Shown: positions 17,130 through 26,639, counted from the stretch's first letter. The stretch: 64,000 bases of DNA from Glycomyces salinus (GCF_016428645.1 NZ_JAELXW010000023.1:49785-113784), one strand, 5' to 3'. The notes: generated by a model not told the origin, from the sequence alone. Numbers and translations: made by a program.

Positions 17130-18290
17130 GTGTCGACCCGAGCCGCGCCGAAGACCGCCTCGACCATCTTGACCGCGCTGAGCGTCAGCGTCGGCGCGGT
17201 CATGCCGGTCTTCCTCTTCGGCGGCCTCGCCGTGCAGATCGCCGACGAGCTCGACATGCGGCCCTCGGAGATCGGCCTGGTCTCCGGGATCTACTTCGCC
17301 GCCGCCGGACTCACCGCCATCCCGGCCGGGCGCGTGGTCGAACGCTACGGCGCCCCCGCCGTCGCCCGCCTTGCCGTCGCCCTCGCCGCGGCCGCGATGC
17401 TCGCGGTCGCCCTCCTCGCCCGCGAACCGCTCACCCTGATCCTGATCATGCTCGCCGCCGCCCCCGCCAACGGACTCGGCCAACTGGCGTCCAACGCGAT
17501 CCTCTCGGACTGGGCGCCCGGCCGCCACAAGGGCCTCCTGTTCGGCGCCAAGCAGGCGTCCATACCGCTGTGCACCATGCTCGCCGGACTCAGCGTCCCA
17601 GCCATCGCCCTCACCCTCGGCTGGCGGTGGGCCTTCGGCGCCGCGGCGGTGGTGGCACTGCTGGCCCTCCTCCCCACCATCGGCCTGGGCCGTATCCAGC
17701 GGCCGGCGAGGAACGGCAACGGCCGCGTCCTCGACCGGCGGCTCGTGATCTTCGCCGCCGCGGTCTTCCTCAGCGCCTCCTCCGTCACCGCACTGGGACC
17801 GTTCCTGACCACATACGCCGTCCACACCGGCGCCTCCGAATCGTTCGCCGGGATCAACCTGACCATCGGCGGCCTCGCCGGAGTCATCGCCCGCACCGGA
17901 TTCGGCGCGCTCGCCGACCGCAGAAGCGGCGGCGAGTTCGGCCTCATCGCCGCCATGCTCCTCGGAGGCGCCGCCGGACTCGCGACCTTCCTGTTCGGCG
18001 AGCCGTGGCTGCTGCCGGTCGGCACCGCCGCCGGATTCGCGCTCGGCTGGGCCTGGCCGGGCCTGATCAACTACGGCATCGCCAAGCGCTACCCCGACAC
18101 GCCCGCGGCGGCCACCTCCATCACCCAGACCGGCGTCTTCCTCGGCGGGGCGGCCGGCCCGATCGCGTTCGGCCTCATCGTCGACCACTTCGGCTGGACG
18201 ACCGGATGGACCTGCTCGATCATCGGGCTGACACTGGCCGCGGCACTGATCCTCATCGGGTCCCGAGTCCGGCCCGCACCGGCCCGATAG
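17130..18290 (+). CDS. MFS transporter
   Basis: A protein of about 386 residues with 12 predicted membrane helices, of the major facilitator superfamily. Motif A-like GRVVERYGAP lies in the loop after helix 2, and a second similar loop GFGALADRRSGG occurs after helix 8. The GTG at 17130 is chosen because the helix-1 region starts soon after; GGGAG lies about 14 bases upstream, which is rather far. It is not of the 14-helix drug/proton type. The substrate is unknown. It precedes the polyprenyl diphosphate synthase by 64 bp on the same strand and could be co-transcribed. Confidence 0.8.
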   Translation: MSTRAAPKTASTILTALSVSVGAVMPVFLFGGLAVQIADELDMRPSEIGLVSGIYFAAAGLTAIPAGRVVERYGAPAVARLAVALAAAAMLAVALLAREPLTLILIMLAAAPANGLGQLASNAILSDWAPGRHKGLLFGAKQASIPLCTMLAGLSVPAIALTLGWRWAFGAAAVVALLALLPTIGLGRIQRPARNGNGRVLDRRLVIFAAAVFLSASSVTALGPFLTTYAVHTGASESFAGINLTIGGLAGVIARTGFGALADRRSGGEFGLIAAMLLGGAAGLATFLFGEPWLLPVGTAAGFALGWAWPGLINYGIAKRYPDTPAAATSITQTGVFLGGAAGPIAFGLIVDHFGWTTGWTCSIIGLTLAAALILIGSRVRPAPAR

Positions 18291-18354
18291 GAGCCGCGCG
18301 ACTGCCGCTTCCCGTCCCGTGCAGAATCGGCCCGCCACAGGATAAGGTGACCCT

Positions 18355-19350
18355 GTGGTGACCACCGGAAGCGCGCAGACCGCCCTGCGCTTTACCGACG
18401 AATCCTTCGCCGACCGCATCCGCGAGTCGCTCGAAGCCGTCGAGGAGCGCCTGCTCAAGGCCGTCGACACCGACCAGCCGCTGCTGCGCCAATCCGGATC
18501 GCACCTGATCAACGCCGGAGGCAAGCGGTTCCGGCCGATGCTCACCCTCGCCTGCTCCCACCTGGGCGACCCGGGCCGGCCCGGCATCCTCGAATCGGCC
18601 GTGGCCCTCGAACTGACCCACCTGGCCACCCTCTACCACGACGACGTCATGGACGAGGCCGCCGTCCGACGCGGCGCGGCCAGCGCCAACGCCCGCTGGG
18701 ACAACTCCGTGGCCATCCTCACCGGCGACTACCTGTTCAGCCAGGCCGCCCAGATCATGGCCGAACTCGGCCCCGAGGCCGTCCGCGCCCAGGCGCTCAC
18801 GTTCGCGCGACTGGTCCGCGGCCAGATCAACGAGACCATGCCCCGCCCCGAAGGCATCGACGCCGTCGAATGGCACCTGGAGATCCTCTCGGAGAAGACC
18901 GGCTCCCTCATCGCCACCTGCGCCAAGTTCGGCGCCTGGTTCGCCGGCGCCGAGGCCGCGACCATCGCCGTCGCCGAAGAGTTCGGCGAAGTCATCGGCG
19001 TGGCCTTCCAACTCTCCGACGACATCATCGACATCGCCTCCGACCAGTCCGGCAAGACCCCCGGCACCGACCTCCTCGAAGGCGTCCCGACCCTCCCGGT
19101 CCTCTACGCCCTCGCCGGAACCGACCCCGCCGAGGCGGCTCTGCGCGACCTGGTCGCCGGACCGGTCCCCGAGGACCGGCTCGACGAGGCCCTGCGCCTC
19201 CTGCGCGCCTCCAGCGCCCTCGACGAGGCAAGAGCCACGCTCGACCAGTACCGCAAACGCGCCCGGAACCTGGCCGCCTCCCTCCCCGAGGGCCCGGCCC
19301 GAGGCGCGCTGCTGGACGTCTGCGACTACATGACCGAACGAGACTCCTGA
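18355..19350 (+). CDS. Long-chain polyprenyl diphosphate synthase (menaquinone side chain)
   Basis: A protein of 331 residues of the trans-isoprenyl diphosphate synthase family. The first aspartate-rich motif DDVMD is at residues 96-100 and the second, DDIID, at 222-226; GGKRFRP near residue 56 binds the diphosphate. The small residue (Ala) five positions before the first motif is compatible with long-chain products. It elongates farnesyl or geranylgeranyl diphosphate with IPP to make the menaquinone tail. Its place near menG, the menaquinone reductase and nuo supports this role. Exact chain length cannot be read. Two GTG codons (18355, 18358) are adjacent candidate starts. Confidence 0.88.
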   Translation: MVTTGSAQTALRFTDESFADRIRESLEAVEERLLKAVDTDQPLLRQSGSHLINAGGKRFRPMLTLACSHLGDPGRPGILESAVALELTHLATLYHDDVMDEAAVRRGAASANARWDNSVAILTGDYLFSQAAQIMAELGPEAVRAQALTFARLVRGQINETMPRPEGIDAVEWHLEILSEKTGSLIATCAKFGAWFAGAEAATIAVAEEFGEVIGVAFQLSDDIIDIASDQSGKTPGTDLLEGVPTLPVLYALAGTDPAEAALRDLVAGPVPEDRLDEALRLLRASSALDEARATLDQYRKRARNLAASLPEGPARGALLDVCDYMTERDS

Positions 19351-19423
19351 CCCGATTACCACGGACTGCCGGTAAGATTCGCTTGTACGCGGACACGGGC
19401 GCAAGGCTGCCGAGGAGGCGAAG

Positions 19424-20020
19424 ATGGTCATGGCCCTCGAACGGAACCAAACCGACACGGACGCTTATGACGGGGCGGAACACGAGTTCCGCGAGCAACT
19501 GTCCATCGCCGACGAAATGGAAGCTCCGAGACATAATGTCGAGGTCTTCGGGGGAAACATCGTCGTGTCTCCGTTTTCGCGGTGGTCGTACTACAAGCCG
19601 ATGAAGTCGGTGCGCCTGCAACTCGAAGCACATGCGCCTGACGGCTTCGACGTTTCGGGAGAGCCGTTCAAGTTCATCTTTCCGGCAGCGCATGGAGCGC
19701 TCGGCCCGGATCTCTATGTGTTCGACCCCGACCTGGCGGAGAACGACACACCGTTCGCGCCGTCTGAATCGCTTGCACTGGTCGGGGAACTCACCTCGCC
19801 CTCGACCCGCCGCAACGACCTGTCTTCCAAGCTCGACGTCTATGGTCGCTCAGGTGTGCCGGTCTACCTGCTCTTCGATATGAAGAAGCGGGAACTGACC
19901 GTTTACTCCGACCCATCGGACCACGGCTACCGCACTCGCACGACCACTGAGTTCGGCAAGTCTGTGCACGTCCCGGACCCGTTCGACTTCGAACTCGACA
20001 CTGCGGCATTCGCCGAATAG
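19424..20020 (+). CDS. Uma2-family (DUF820) restriction-endonuclease-fold protein
   Basis: A protein of 198 residues with the Uma2 pattern: PDLYVFDPDL near residue 95, then LVGELTSPSTRRNDLSSKL and YGRSGVPVYLLFD, which supply the D-(E/D)-x-K-type nuclease active site of the PD-(D/E)XK fold. These genes are abundant in actinobacteria and cyanobacteria, and their biological role is unknown. ATG at 19424 follows GAGGAGG; ATG 19430 is also possible. The coding sequence is less GC-rich in third positions than its neighbours, which hints at independent acquisition. It ends just before the convergent TetR gene. Confidence 0.82.
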   Translation: MVMALERNQTDTDAYDGAEHEFREQLSIADEMEAPRHNVEVFGGNIVVSPFSRWSYYKPMKSVRLQLEAHAPDGFDVSGEPFKFIFPAAHGALGPDLYVFDPDLAENDTPFAPSESLALVGELTSPSTRRNDLSSKLDVYGRSGVPVYLLFDMKKRELTVYSDPSDHGYRTRTTTEFGKSVHVPDPFDFELDTAAFAE

Positions 20021-20023
20021 CCG

Positions 20024-20611
20024 TCAGAGCGGCACACCCCGCTCCAGGTGGTCCAGGCACCGGTCCATGATGGTCATCAGGTCCTCGCCCAGGCCGCCGT
20101 CGCTCCAGGCGATCACCCCGGCGGTCCAGGAGGCGACCAGCACCGCCGCGAAATGCCGGACCTCCAGGTCGGTCGCGTCTCGCCCGGTCCGTTCGGCCAC
20201 CATCTCGGAGATCAGGCGCTCGGTGGCGACGGACTGCTGGACCTGGCGGGCGCGCACGGCCGGGACCGAGACGATGATGTCGACGCGTTTGCGGACCCGC
20301 TCCATGTCCTCGGGCGTGAACTGCCCGAACAGCACCCGCAGGGCGGTCCTGAGCGCCTCGATCGGCGCCATGCCCTCGGGCTGGTCCTGGAAGGCCGCCA
20401 CGATCATCGGGTCGTACTCGTCCTGGACGACCACGTCCTCCTTGGTCGGGAAGTAGCGGTAGAAGGTCGAGGGGGAGACCCCGGCCGCCGCGGCGATCTG
20501 CTCGATCGTGGTCTCGTCGTACCCCTGCTCCTCGAACAGCCGCATGGCCTCCCCCTGCATCCGGTGGAGGGTCTCGATCTTCTTCCGCTCACGCAGTCCC
20601 GGTCGGTTCAT
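20024..20611 (-). CDS. TetR-family repressor of the adjacent efflux gene
   Basis: A protein of 195 residues. The N-terminal helix-turn-helix (about residues 20-65: YDETTIEQIAAAAGVSPSTF then YRYFPTKEDV) is a textbook TetR DNA-binding domain, and the rest is an all-helical ligand-binding domain. Its start lies 23 bp inside the upstream MFS gene, so the two form one operon. It probably binds the twin dyads at 22147-22178 ahead of that gene and represses both until an inducer binds. The ligand is unknown. Confidence 0.9.
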   Translation of the reverse strand: MNRPGLRERKKIETLHRMQGEAMRLFEEQGYDETTIEQIAAAAGVSPSTFYRYFPTKEDVVVQDEYDPMIVAAFQDQPEGMAPIEALRTALRVLFGQFTPEDMERVRKRVDIIVSVPAVRARQVQQSVATERLISEMVAERTGRDATDLEVRHFAAVLVASWTAGVIAWSDGGLGEDLMTIMDRCLDHLERGVPL

Positions 20612-22121
20612 GCTGCGATTGTGCCTCGTCCTCGGCGGGCTCGATCCGCTTGGGGAACTTCAGCGCGGCCGCGACCTTCACGGCCCCGGCCAGGACGGCG
20701 CAGCCGAGGAAGACCACCGTCATCGCGTCGGTGAACGCCGAGAAGGCCGTTTCGGCCACCTCGGGGGCGCCCAAGGCGTCGGCCGCGGCCGCGGCTCCGG
20801 CGACCGAGTCCTCGGCGGCGCGCTCGGCCTCGGCGGGCAGTTCGGGCAGGTCCAGGCGCGCGAGGTAGACCGTGGAGGACACCGAGCCGAGCACGGCGAC
20901 GCCGATGGCCCCGCCGGTCTGGCGCATGGTCTGCATGAGCGCCGAGCCGACCGCGGCCCGCTCCGGCGGCAGGGAGCCGAGGACGGCGTCGGTCGCCGGG
21001 ACCAGCGACATTCCGAGCCCGGTCCCGAGGACGGCGAGCCAGGTCGCGGCCAGGCCGTATCCGGTCTCGGGCCCGGTGGCCATCGCGACCAGGCAGCCGG
21101 CGCCCAGCATGCCGAGCCCGCCGGTGACGGTGGCGCGGTAGCCCAGGCGCGCGGCGAGGTGCTCGCTGGCGAGGCCGCCGACCATGAGCCCGCCGATCAT
21201 CGGCAGCAGTCGCAGCCCGGTCCCGAACGCGGAGTGGCCCTCGACGACCTGGAGGTACTGCGGGACCAGGAACAGCGAGCCCATCAGGACCAGGGAGGCG
21301 GCGGTGGCCACGATCGAGCCCCACAGGAACGGGCGGGACCGGAACAGCCCCAGGTCGACCATCGGGTCGGCGGCGCGCATCTGCGTGGAGACGAACACAG
21401 CCAGCAGGAGCAGGCCGCCCAGGCCCGCGACGAGCGTGCTCGCGGAGAGCCAGCCTTCGACGGGCGCCTCGATGATCCCGTAGACGAACGCGGCCAGTCC
21501 GACGACGGCGCACGCGGCCGGCAGCGGCTGGATGCGCGGGGCGTGGCGGTCGATCGACTCGGGCAGGAGCACGGCGACGGCGGCCAGGCCGACGAGGATC
21601 AGCGGGATGTTGATGAGGAAGACCGAGCCCCACCAGTAGTGCTCGAGGAGCCAGCCGCCCAGGAGCGGGCCGAGCGGCAGGCCGATGGCCATGCCCGCGG
21701 TGAGGACGGCGACCGCGCGGGTGCGCTCGGCACCGGAGAACATACTCGGGACGACGGCCATGGAGACCGGGAGGACGACGGCCGCTCCGACGCCCATCAG
21801 TGCGCGGGCGGCGATGAGCACGGCGACGCTGTCGGCGGTGGTGGCGAGGACGCAGGCGACCAGGAACACGGCCAGGCCCCCGAGGAGGACCTTCTTGCGT
21901 CCGACGCGGTCGCCGAGGAGGCCGGCGGGCAGCAGGAGTGCCGCGAGCACGACGATGAAGGCGTCGACGATCCACTGGAGTTCGGCGGTGGAGGCGCCGA
22001 GGTCGACCGCGAGGGTCGGCAGTGCGACGTTGAGGATCGTGACGTCGAGCCCGACGACGAGGAGGCCGAGCAGCAGCGCGAGCATGGCGCCCCAACGGCG
22101 GGAGGAAGAGAGTGTCTGCAT
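20589..22121 (-). CDS. MFS drug/proton antiporter, EmrB/QacA (DHA2) type
   Basis: A protein of 510 residues with 14 predicted membrane helices. Diagnostic DHA2 features are seen: DVTILNVALPTL in helix 1, LLPAGLLGDRVGRKK (motif A) after helix 2, and GWLLEHYWWGSVFLINIPL in the helix 5-6 region. It is predicted to export drugs or toxic compounds using the proton gradient. Expression is likely controlled by the co-transcribed TetR through the two operators just upstream. The substrate cannot be predicted. Confidence 0.9.
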   Translation of the reverse strand: MQTLSSSRRWGAMLALLLGLLVVGLDVTILNVALPTLAVDLGASTAELQWIVDAFIVVLAALLLPAGLLGDRVGRKKVLLGGLAVFLVACVLATTADSVAVLIAARALMGVGAAVVLPVSMAVVPSMFSGAERTRAVAVLTAGMAIGLPLGPLLGGWLLEHYWWGSVFLINIPLILVGLAAVAVLLPESIDRHAPRIQPLPAACAVVGLAAFVYGIIEAPVEGWLSASTLVAGLGGLLLLAVFVSTQMRAADPMVDLGLFRSRPFLWGSIVATAASLVLMGSLFLVPQYLQVVEGHSAFGTGLRLLPMIGGLMVGGLASEHLAARLGYRATVTGGLGMLGAGCLVAMATGPETGYGLAATWLAVLGTGLGMSLVPATDAVLGSLPPERAAVGSALMQTMRQTGGAIGVAVLGSVSSTVYLARLDLPELPAEAERAAEDSVAGAAAAADALGAPEVAETAFSAFTDAMTVVFLGCAVLAGAVKVAAALKFPKRIEPAEDEAQSQHEPTGTA

Positions 22122-22146
22122 GGCGCCTCATTCCGGTCCGACATTT

Positions 22147-22178
22147 TGATAGTAACTATCATTTGATAGTAGCTATCA
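22147..22178. promoter_or_regulatory. Twin TetR operators upstream of the efflux gene
   Basis: Two 15-bp dyads lie side by side: TGATAGTAACTATCA (22147-22161, seven-base arms) and TGATAGTAGCTATCA (22164-22178, six-base arms), centres 17 bp apart. They sit 26-57 bp before the MFS start. The AT-rich dyads stand out from the surrounding GC-rich DNA and probably overlap the promoter. Confidence 0.8.
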
Positions 22179-22326
22179 TTATCTTCGCTGTCAAGCCACC
22201 TCTGACCGAACGGCCGAGGATGCGGCTTGGGTGGATTCGCTATGGTTCATAGCGCCACCTCGGTTCCCGTTGAGCGGCGACGACGACGCCTCCCGGAGCA
22301 CCGAGCCCCGCCGAGAAGGGAGCCCC

Positions 22327-22881
22327 GTGCACCCCAGCCGCACCGACGCCGCAACCGCGAAACCGAAGACCGTGTTCACGGCACAGTGCCTGATCTGGTT
22401 GCAGTTCGCGGCCATCGTGGGCCTGTACTGGCTGGGCGTGAACTTCCTGGTGGCCGCGACCACGGCGACGCCGAGCAGCCAGACCGCACTGAACGTGATC
22501 ACCGGCGGCGGCGCCGAGCGCTGGATTCTGATGCTGACGGCCCTGTGGGTGACGGTCTCGCTGCCGGTGGTGGCGGTCCAACTGGGACGGCGGAAGGCCG
22601 GCGCAGTGCGGGCGGCCTGGTACTCGCTGGCGCTGATCCCGGCCGGAATGTACGTCTGGATCACCGCGCGGGCGTTCTTCGCGACCTTCCCGGACAGCCT
22701 CGAGTTCTACATAGGAGCGGCGGCGATGCTGGTGGTGTGCGGGGCCCTGCCGGCGGTGTCGCTGCTGTGCCTGTCGAGCCGCCCGGCCAGGAAATGGTTC
22801 GCGATCACCGAGCCGGCAGAGGCGGAGCCCGAGACTCCCGTCGAGGCGAAGGAACTGGCCGGGGCAGGATCGCCCCGATAG
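22327..22881 (+). CDS. Hypothetical four-helix membrane protein
   Basis: A protein of 184 residues with four hydrophobic helices (about residues 20-42, 62-82, 93-115 and 124-146) and a charged Glu/Ala-rich C-terminus. I do not recognise a family. GTG at 22327 is chosen because AAGGGAG precedes it; an upstream GTG at 22231 would add a non-membrane, poorly conserved-looking segment. It stands alone between the efflux operon promoter and a bidirectional terminator. Confidence 0.65.
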   Translation: MHPSRTDAATAKPKTVFTAQCLIWLQFAAIVGLYWLGVNFLVAATTATPSSQTALNVITGGGAERWILMLTALWVTVSLPVVAVQLGRRKAGAVRAAWYSLALIPAGMYVWITARAFFATFPDSLEFYIGAAAMLVVCGALPAVSLLCLSSRPARKWFAITEPAEAEPETPVEAKELAGAGSPR

Positions 22882-22961
22882 GCCGTGGCCCGCGGGCTCG
22901 GCAAGGTACCGCCGATCCGGGTTGCGGCCCGCGTCCGAAGCGAACGGGTCGGAGACACGTG

Positions 22962-22987
22962 GGGCCCGGCCGAGTCCGGCCGGGCCC
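22962..22987. terminator. Bidirectional terminator
   Basis: A perfect 11-bp GC stem (22962-22972 with 22977-22987) and the loop AGTC, between two convergent genes (ends 22881 and 23003). Confidence 0.85.
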
Positions 22988-23002
22988 GACTTCATCGATT
23001 CG

Positions 23003-23293
23003 CTACCCGTCGAGTTCGGGGATCTCGACTTCGAAGTTCCACTCGTTGTCATTGCCCTCAGTGAAATGAAGGATGGCCTCGAACTCCTCACCGCCCGCGG
23101 TGATGGTGCACGTGTGGGTCATGCCCTCTTCCGGCTCGACGTTCTCATCGCCGCAGTCGGCGTCACTGCCGCCGATGACCGCGTTGTTGACCTGCTCCTC
23201 GAGGTCGCTGACCTCGATGGTCGAAGAGCAGGCGCCGAGGAGTGCGACGGCACCGAGGCCGACGGGAAGGGCAAGTAGTGTACGGGAACGCAT
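23003..23293 (-). CDS. DUF4333-type lipoprotein
   Basis: A protein of 96 residues with a lipoprotein signal (ALPVGLGAVALLGAC, Cys at about residue 22) followed by a small domain with two further cysteines (DADC near 47 and HTC near 61) and the pattern typical of DUF4333 (V-x-C then Y/H-x-C-T-(V/I)). These exported proteins are frequent in actinobacteria and have no known function. ATG at 23293 is chosen because AGAGGA lies just upstream; an in-frame ATG at 23308 is less well placed. Confidence 0.72.
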   Translation of the reverse strand: MRSRTLLALPVGLGAVALLGACSSTIEVSDLEEQVNNAVIGGSDADCGDENVEPEEGMTHTCTITAGGEEFEAILHFTEGNDNEWNFEVEIPELDG

Positions 23294-23510
23294 TGTGCGT
23301 CCTCTCATTTCGTGTGGTTGTTGGCCCGGACATCTTGGCATTCCGATGCTCGTCGATGCCGGAAGTGACTGCGTACGGACTTGGAGTCTAAACGGGTTTG
23401 CCCGGCGGGCAGCGTCCCCACGGAGGCCTCGTGCGGAATTCATGCGTGATCCGTGCAGGGTCGCACCCATCCCCACCACTTCGGCACTCGTTGCCGGGTT
23501 CGCCTTGAAA

Positions 23511-23558
23511 ACCGAGAGCCGGGGCCGACGGGCCTTGACGGTCCGCCCCGGCTCCGGT
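23511..23558 (-). terminator. Terminator of the nuo operon
   Basis: GAGCCGGGGC (23516-23525) pairs with GCCCCGGCTC (23545-23554), and the stem is extended by ACCG/CGGT past a one-base bulge. The 19-base loop and position 9 bp past the nuoN stop mark the end of the 15-gene operon. Confidence 0.75.
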
Positions 23559-23566
23559 CTCGTGTC

Positions 23567-25105
23567 TCAGTTCGCCATGTACGTACTGGCCTGGCTCGCG
23601 ATGTCAAGCAGGAATCCCGGGGCCACACCGAGGAGGATCGTGGCCGCCACGCCTGCGGCGACGACCGTTCCGGCCATCGGGCTCGGGAGGTTGACCGTCG
23701 GCGCGTCCGGGGCCGGTTCGTTGAGCCAGAGGAGGACCACGACCCGCAGGTACGGGAAGGCCAGGATCGCCGAGGAGATGACCCCGACGACCACCAGGCC
23801 GACTTCGCCGGCCTCGACGCCGGCGCTGAAGAGGCCGAACTTGGCGGTGAACCCGCTGGTGAACGGGATGCCGGCCAGGGCGAGCATGAGGATCGTGAAG
23901 ATGACGGCCGTGCCCGGGGAGTTCTTGCCGAGGCCGGCCCAGCGGGACAGGTCGGTGGCCTCGTTGTCGCCGTCGCGGACCAGGCTCACGACCGCGAATG
24001 CCGCGATCACGGTGAAGCCGTAGGCGGCCAGGTAGAACATGGTCTGGCCGACCGCGTCGCCGAGGGCGATCACGCCGATCAGGAGGTATCCGGCGTTGGC
24101 GATCGAGCTGTAGGCCAGCAGGCGCTTGATGTTGCGCTGGGTGACCGCAAAGAACGCGCCGCCGATCATGGTGGCGATGGCGATGACGGTCAGAATCATG
24201 TGCCAGTCCCAGGCCGAGGACTCCAGCCCCACGTTGAACACCCGCAGGAGCCCGCCGAATGCGGCGACCTTGACGCAGCCGGCCATCAGGGCCGTGACCG
24301 GGGTCGGGGCGCCGGTGTAGACATCGGGGGTCCACATGTGGAAGGGGACGGCCGCGGCCTTGAAGAGCAGGGCGACCGCGAGCATGCCGACGCCGATGTA
24401 GAGCAGGATGCGGGGCTCGCCGGAGCTGATGCCCGCCTGGTTGATGCCGTTCAGGTCGATGGTGCCGGCGAAGCCGTAGAGCATCGCCATCCCGTAGACG
24501 AAGAACGCCGAGGCGAAGGCGCCCAGCAGGAAGTACTTGAGGGCCGCCTCCTGGGAGATGAGCCGGCGGCGCTTGGCCAGGCCGCACAGGAGGTACAGCG
24601 GCAGGCTCAGCATCTCCAGGGCCACGAACATGGTCAGCAGGTCGCCCGAGACGACGAACATCATCATGCCGCCGACGGCGAACAGCGCGAGCGGGAAGAT
24701 CTCCGTCGCCCCGGGCTCGCGGCGCTGGGCCACGTCGGCGGCCGAGTCGGCCACGACCGCGGCCTCGTTGACGAAGTCGCCGCCCTTGGTGGTGCGCTGC
24801 TCGGCCAGCAGGAGGACGGCGATCAGGGCCAGGATCGCGATGGTGCCTTGGAGGAACAGTCCGGGGCCGTCGAGGACGACCGAGCCGATGTCGGTCTCAC
24901 CGGTGCTGAAGGCGGTCGCGCTCTTGCCGGCGTTGGCGGCGACCGCGATGAAGGCCGCGGCCAGGGCCGCGATGGCCAGGGCCACCTGGACCGGGAGGCG
25001 CTTGGTCTTGGGCACGACCGCTTCGAACAGCAGGCCCACGAAGGCCGCCGCGAAGACGATGATCATGGGCGACAGGCCGGCCCAGTCTATGTGCATCTCA
25101 CTCAT
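23567..25105 (-). CDS. nuoN: NADH-quinone oxidoreductase subunit N
   Basis: A protein of 512 residues with about 14 membrane helices, an antiporter-like proton-pumping subunit of complex I. The family region LVALEMLSLPLYLLCGL contains the conserved Glu of helix 5, and LLAYSSIANAGYLLIGV is the helix-8/9 signature. ATG at 25105 is preferred over 25111 because GGAG lies six bases upstream inside the end of nuoM. It is the last gene of the operon. Confidence 0.94.
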   Translation of the reverse strand: MSEMHIDWAGLSPMIIVFAAAFVGLLFEAVVPKTKRLPVQVALAIAALAAAFIAVAANAGKSATAFSTGETDIGSVVLDGPGLFLQGTIAILALIAVLLLAEQRTTKGGDFVNEAAVVADSAADVAQRREPGATEIFPLALFAVGGMMMFVVSGDLLTMFVALEMLSLPLYLLCGLAKRRRLISQEAALKYFLLGAFASAFFVYGMAMLYGFAGTIDLNGINQAGISSGEPRILLYIGVGMLAVALLFKAAAVPFHMWTPDVYTGAPTPVTALMAGCVKVAAFGGLLRVFNVGLESSAWDWHMILTVIAIATMIGGAFFAVTQRNIKRLLAYSSIANAGYLLIGVIALGDAVGQTMFYLAAYGFTVIAAFAVVSLVRDGDNEATDLSRWAGLGKNSPGTAVIFTILMLALAGIPFTSGFTAKFGLFSAGVEAGEVGLVVVGVISSAILAFPYLRVVVLLWLNEPAPDAPTVNLPSPMAGTVVAAGVAATILLGVAPGFLLDIASQASTYMAN

Positions 25106-26639
25106 TGGCATCTCCGGCGGCAGGAACTTCGGCGGGCTCGTCTTGGACGAACTGGAGGGTGTTGTCCACCGCGGGTGTGACCGCGTCGATCAGGGGCTGC
25201 GGGTAGAACCCGAAGCCGAGGATCGCGATCACCAGCGGGGCCACGAGGGCCTTTTCGCGGATGGTCAGATCGCGCTTCATCGCCGGGACCTCGTCGAGGG
25301 CCGGGTTGCGGGTGCCCTGCATGGTCCGCTGGTACATCCACAGGACGTAGGCGGCGGCGAGGATGATGCCGAGGGTGGCCACGACCGCGACCGGTTCGTT
25401 GGCCGAGAAGGTGCCCAGCAGGACCAGGAACTCGGAGACGAACGGGGCCGTTCCGGGCAGCGACAGCGAGGCGAGGCCCGCGAAGAGGAACACCCCAGCC
25501 AGGAGGGGGAGGGTCTTCGCGGCTCCTCCGTAGTCGCCGATCGACGACGACCCGCGGCGCAGCGCCAGCATCCCGACCACGATGAACAGCAGGCCGGTGG
25601 CCAGTCCGTGGTTGAACATGTAGAGGATCGCGCCGGTCGCCGAGGAGGAGGTGAAGGCGAAGATGCCGACGCCGATGAATCCGAAGTGGGCGATCGAGGT
25701 GTAGGCGACCAGGCGTTTGAGGTCGGTCTGGCCGATGGCCACCAGCGCGGCGTAGATGACGCCGATGACGCTCATGCCGATCACCCACGGCGCGAACGTC
25801 CGGGTCGCGTCGGGGAACAGCGGCAGGCAGTAGCGCAGGATCGCGAAGGTGCCGATCTTGTCCATGACGCCGACCAGCAGCGCGGCGATGGCGGCCGGGG
25901 CGGCGCCGCCGGCGTCGGGCAGCCAGGTGTGGAACGGGAAGAACGGCGCCTTGATCGCGAAGGCCACGAAGAAGCCCAGGAACAGCCAGTTCTGGAGGGT
26001 TCCGGCCTCCATCGGCTCGGAGGCGACGAGGGTCTGCCAGTCGAAGACGCCGCCGTTGTTCACCCACAGGCCGATGACGGCCACGAGCATGAGCAGGCCG
26101 CCGAGCAGGGAGTACAGGAAGAACTTGACGGCGGCGTACTGGCGGCGGGGCCCGGAGCCGTAGGAGCCGATGAGGAAGTACATCGGCACCAGCATCGCTT
26201 CGAAGAAGAAGTAGAACAGCAGCACGTTCGAGGCCAGGAAGGTCGCGAGCATGGCCGCTTCGAGCGCGAGGACGAGCGCGAAGAAGGTCGGGACGGAGCG
26301 CTGGACGGCGTCGAGGTCCCGCCAGGCGGCGAGCATCGCGATGGGGGTGAGCCCGGCGGTGAGGGCGACCAGGAGCAGGGCGATGCCGTCGACGCCCCAG
26401 GACAGGTTGAGGTCCCAGGCTTCGATCCAGGTGTAGGTCTCGGTGAGTTGGAGCCATTCGGCGTCGGCGCCGTAGTCGAAGCCGGCGGCGACGGCGACGG
26501 TGATGAGCGCGACCGCGCCGGCGAAGCCGAGGGCCGTCCATTTGGCGGCGTTGGCCTGTTCTCGTCTCATCGAGGCGACGATGATCGCTCCGATGAGGGG
26601 CACTGCGACCAGTGCCGAGAGCAATGGAAGCTCGTTCAT
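25098..26639 (-). CDS. nuoM: NADH-quinone oxidoreductase subunit M
   Basis: A protein of 513 residues with about 14 membrane helices, homologous to NuoM. The conserved FYFFFEAMLVPMYFLIG (with the essential Glu of helix 5) and LVAYTSIAHFGFIGVGIF motifs are present. It carries one of the proton channels of the membrane arm. The ATG at 26639 overlaps the nuoL stop (ATGA) and its own end overlaps nuoN. Confidence 0.95.
   Translation of the reverse strand: MNELPLLSALVAVPLIGAIIVASMRREQANAAKWTALGFAGAVALITVAVAAGFDYGADAEWLQLTETYTWIEAWDLNLSWGVDGIALLLVALTAGLTPIAMLAAWRDLDAVQRSVPTFFALVLALEAAMLATFLASNVLLFYFFFEAMLVPMYFLIGSYGSGPRRQYAAVKFFLYSLLGGLLMLVAVIGLWVNNGGVFDWQTLVASEPMEAGTLQNWLFLGFFVAFAIKAPFFPFHTWLPDAGGAAPAAIAALLVGVMDKIGTFAILRYCLPLFPDATRTFAPWVIGMSVIGVIYAALVAIGQTDLKRLVAYTSIAHFGFIGVGIFAFTSSSATGAILYMFNHGLATGLLFIVVGMLALRRGSSSIGDYGGAAKTLPLLAGVFLFAGLASLSLPGTAPFVSEFLVLLGTFSANEPVAVVATLGIILAAAYVLWMYQRTMQGTRNPALDEVPAMKRDLTIREKALVAPLVIAILGFGFYPQPLIDAVTPAVDNTLQFVQDEPAEVPAAGDANE

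Noticed and set aside
19424..20020. Uma2 gene plus TetR/MFS as a defence island
   Set aside because: Uma2 genes are scattered widely in actinobacterial genomes, and the neighbours are an ordinary efflux operon. No other defence gene is near.
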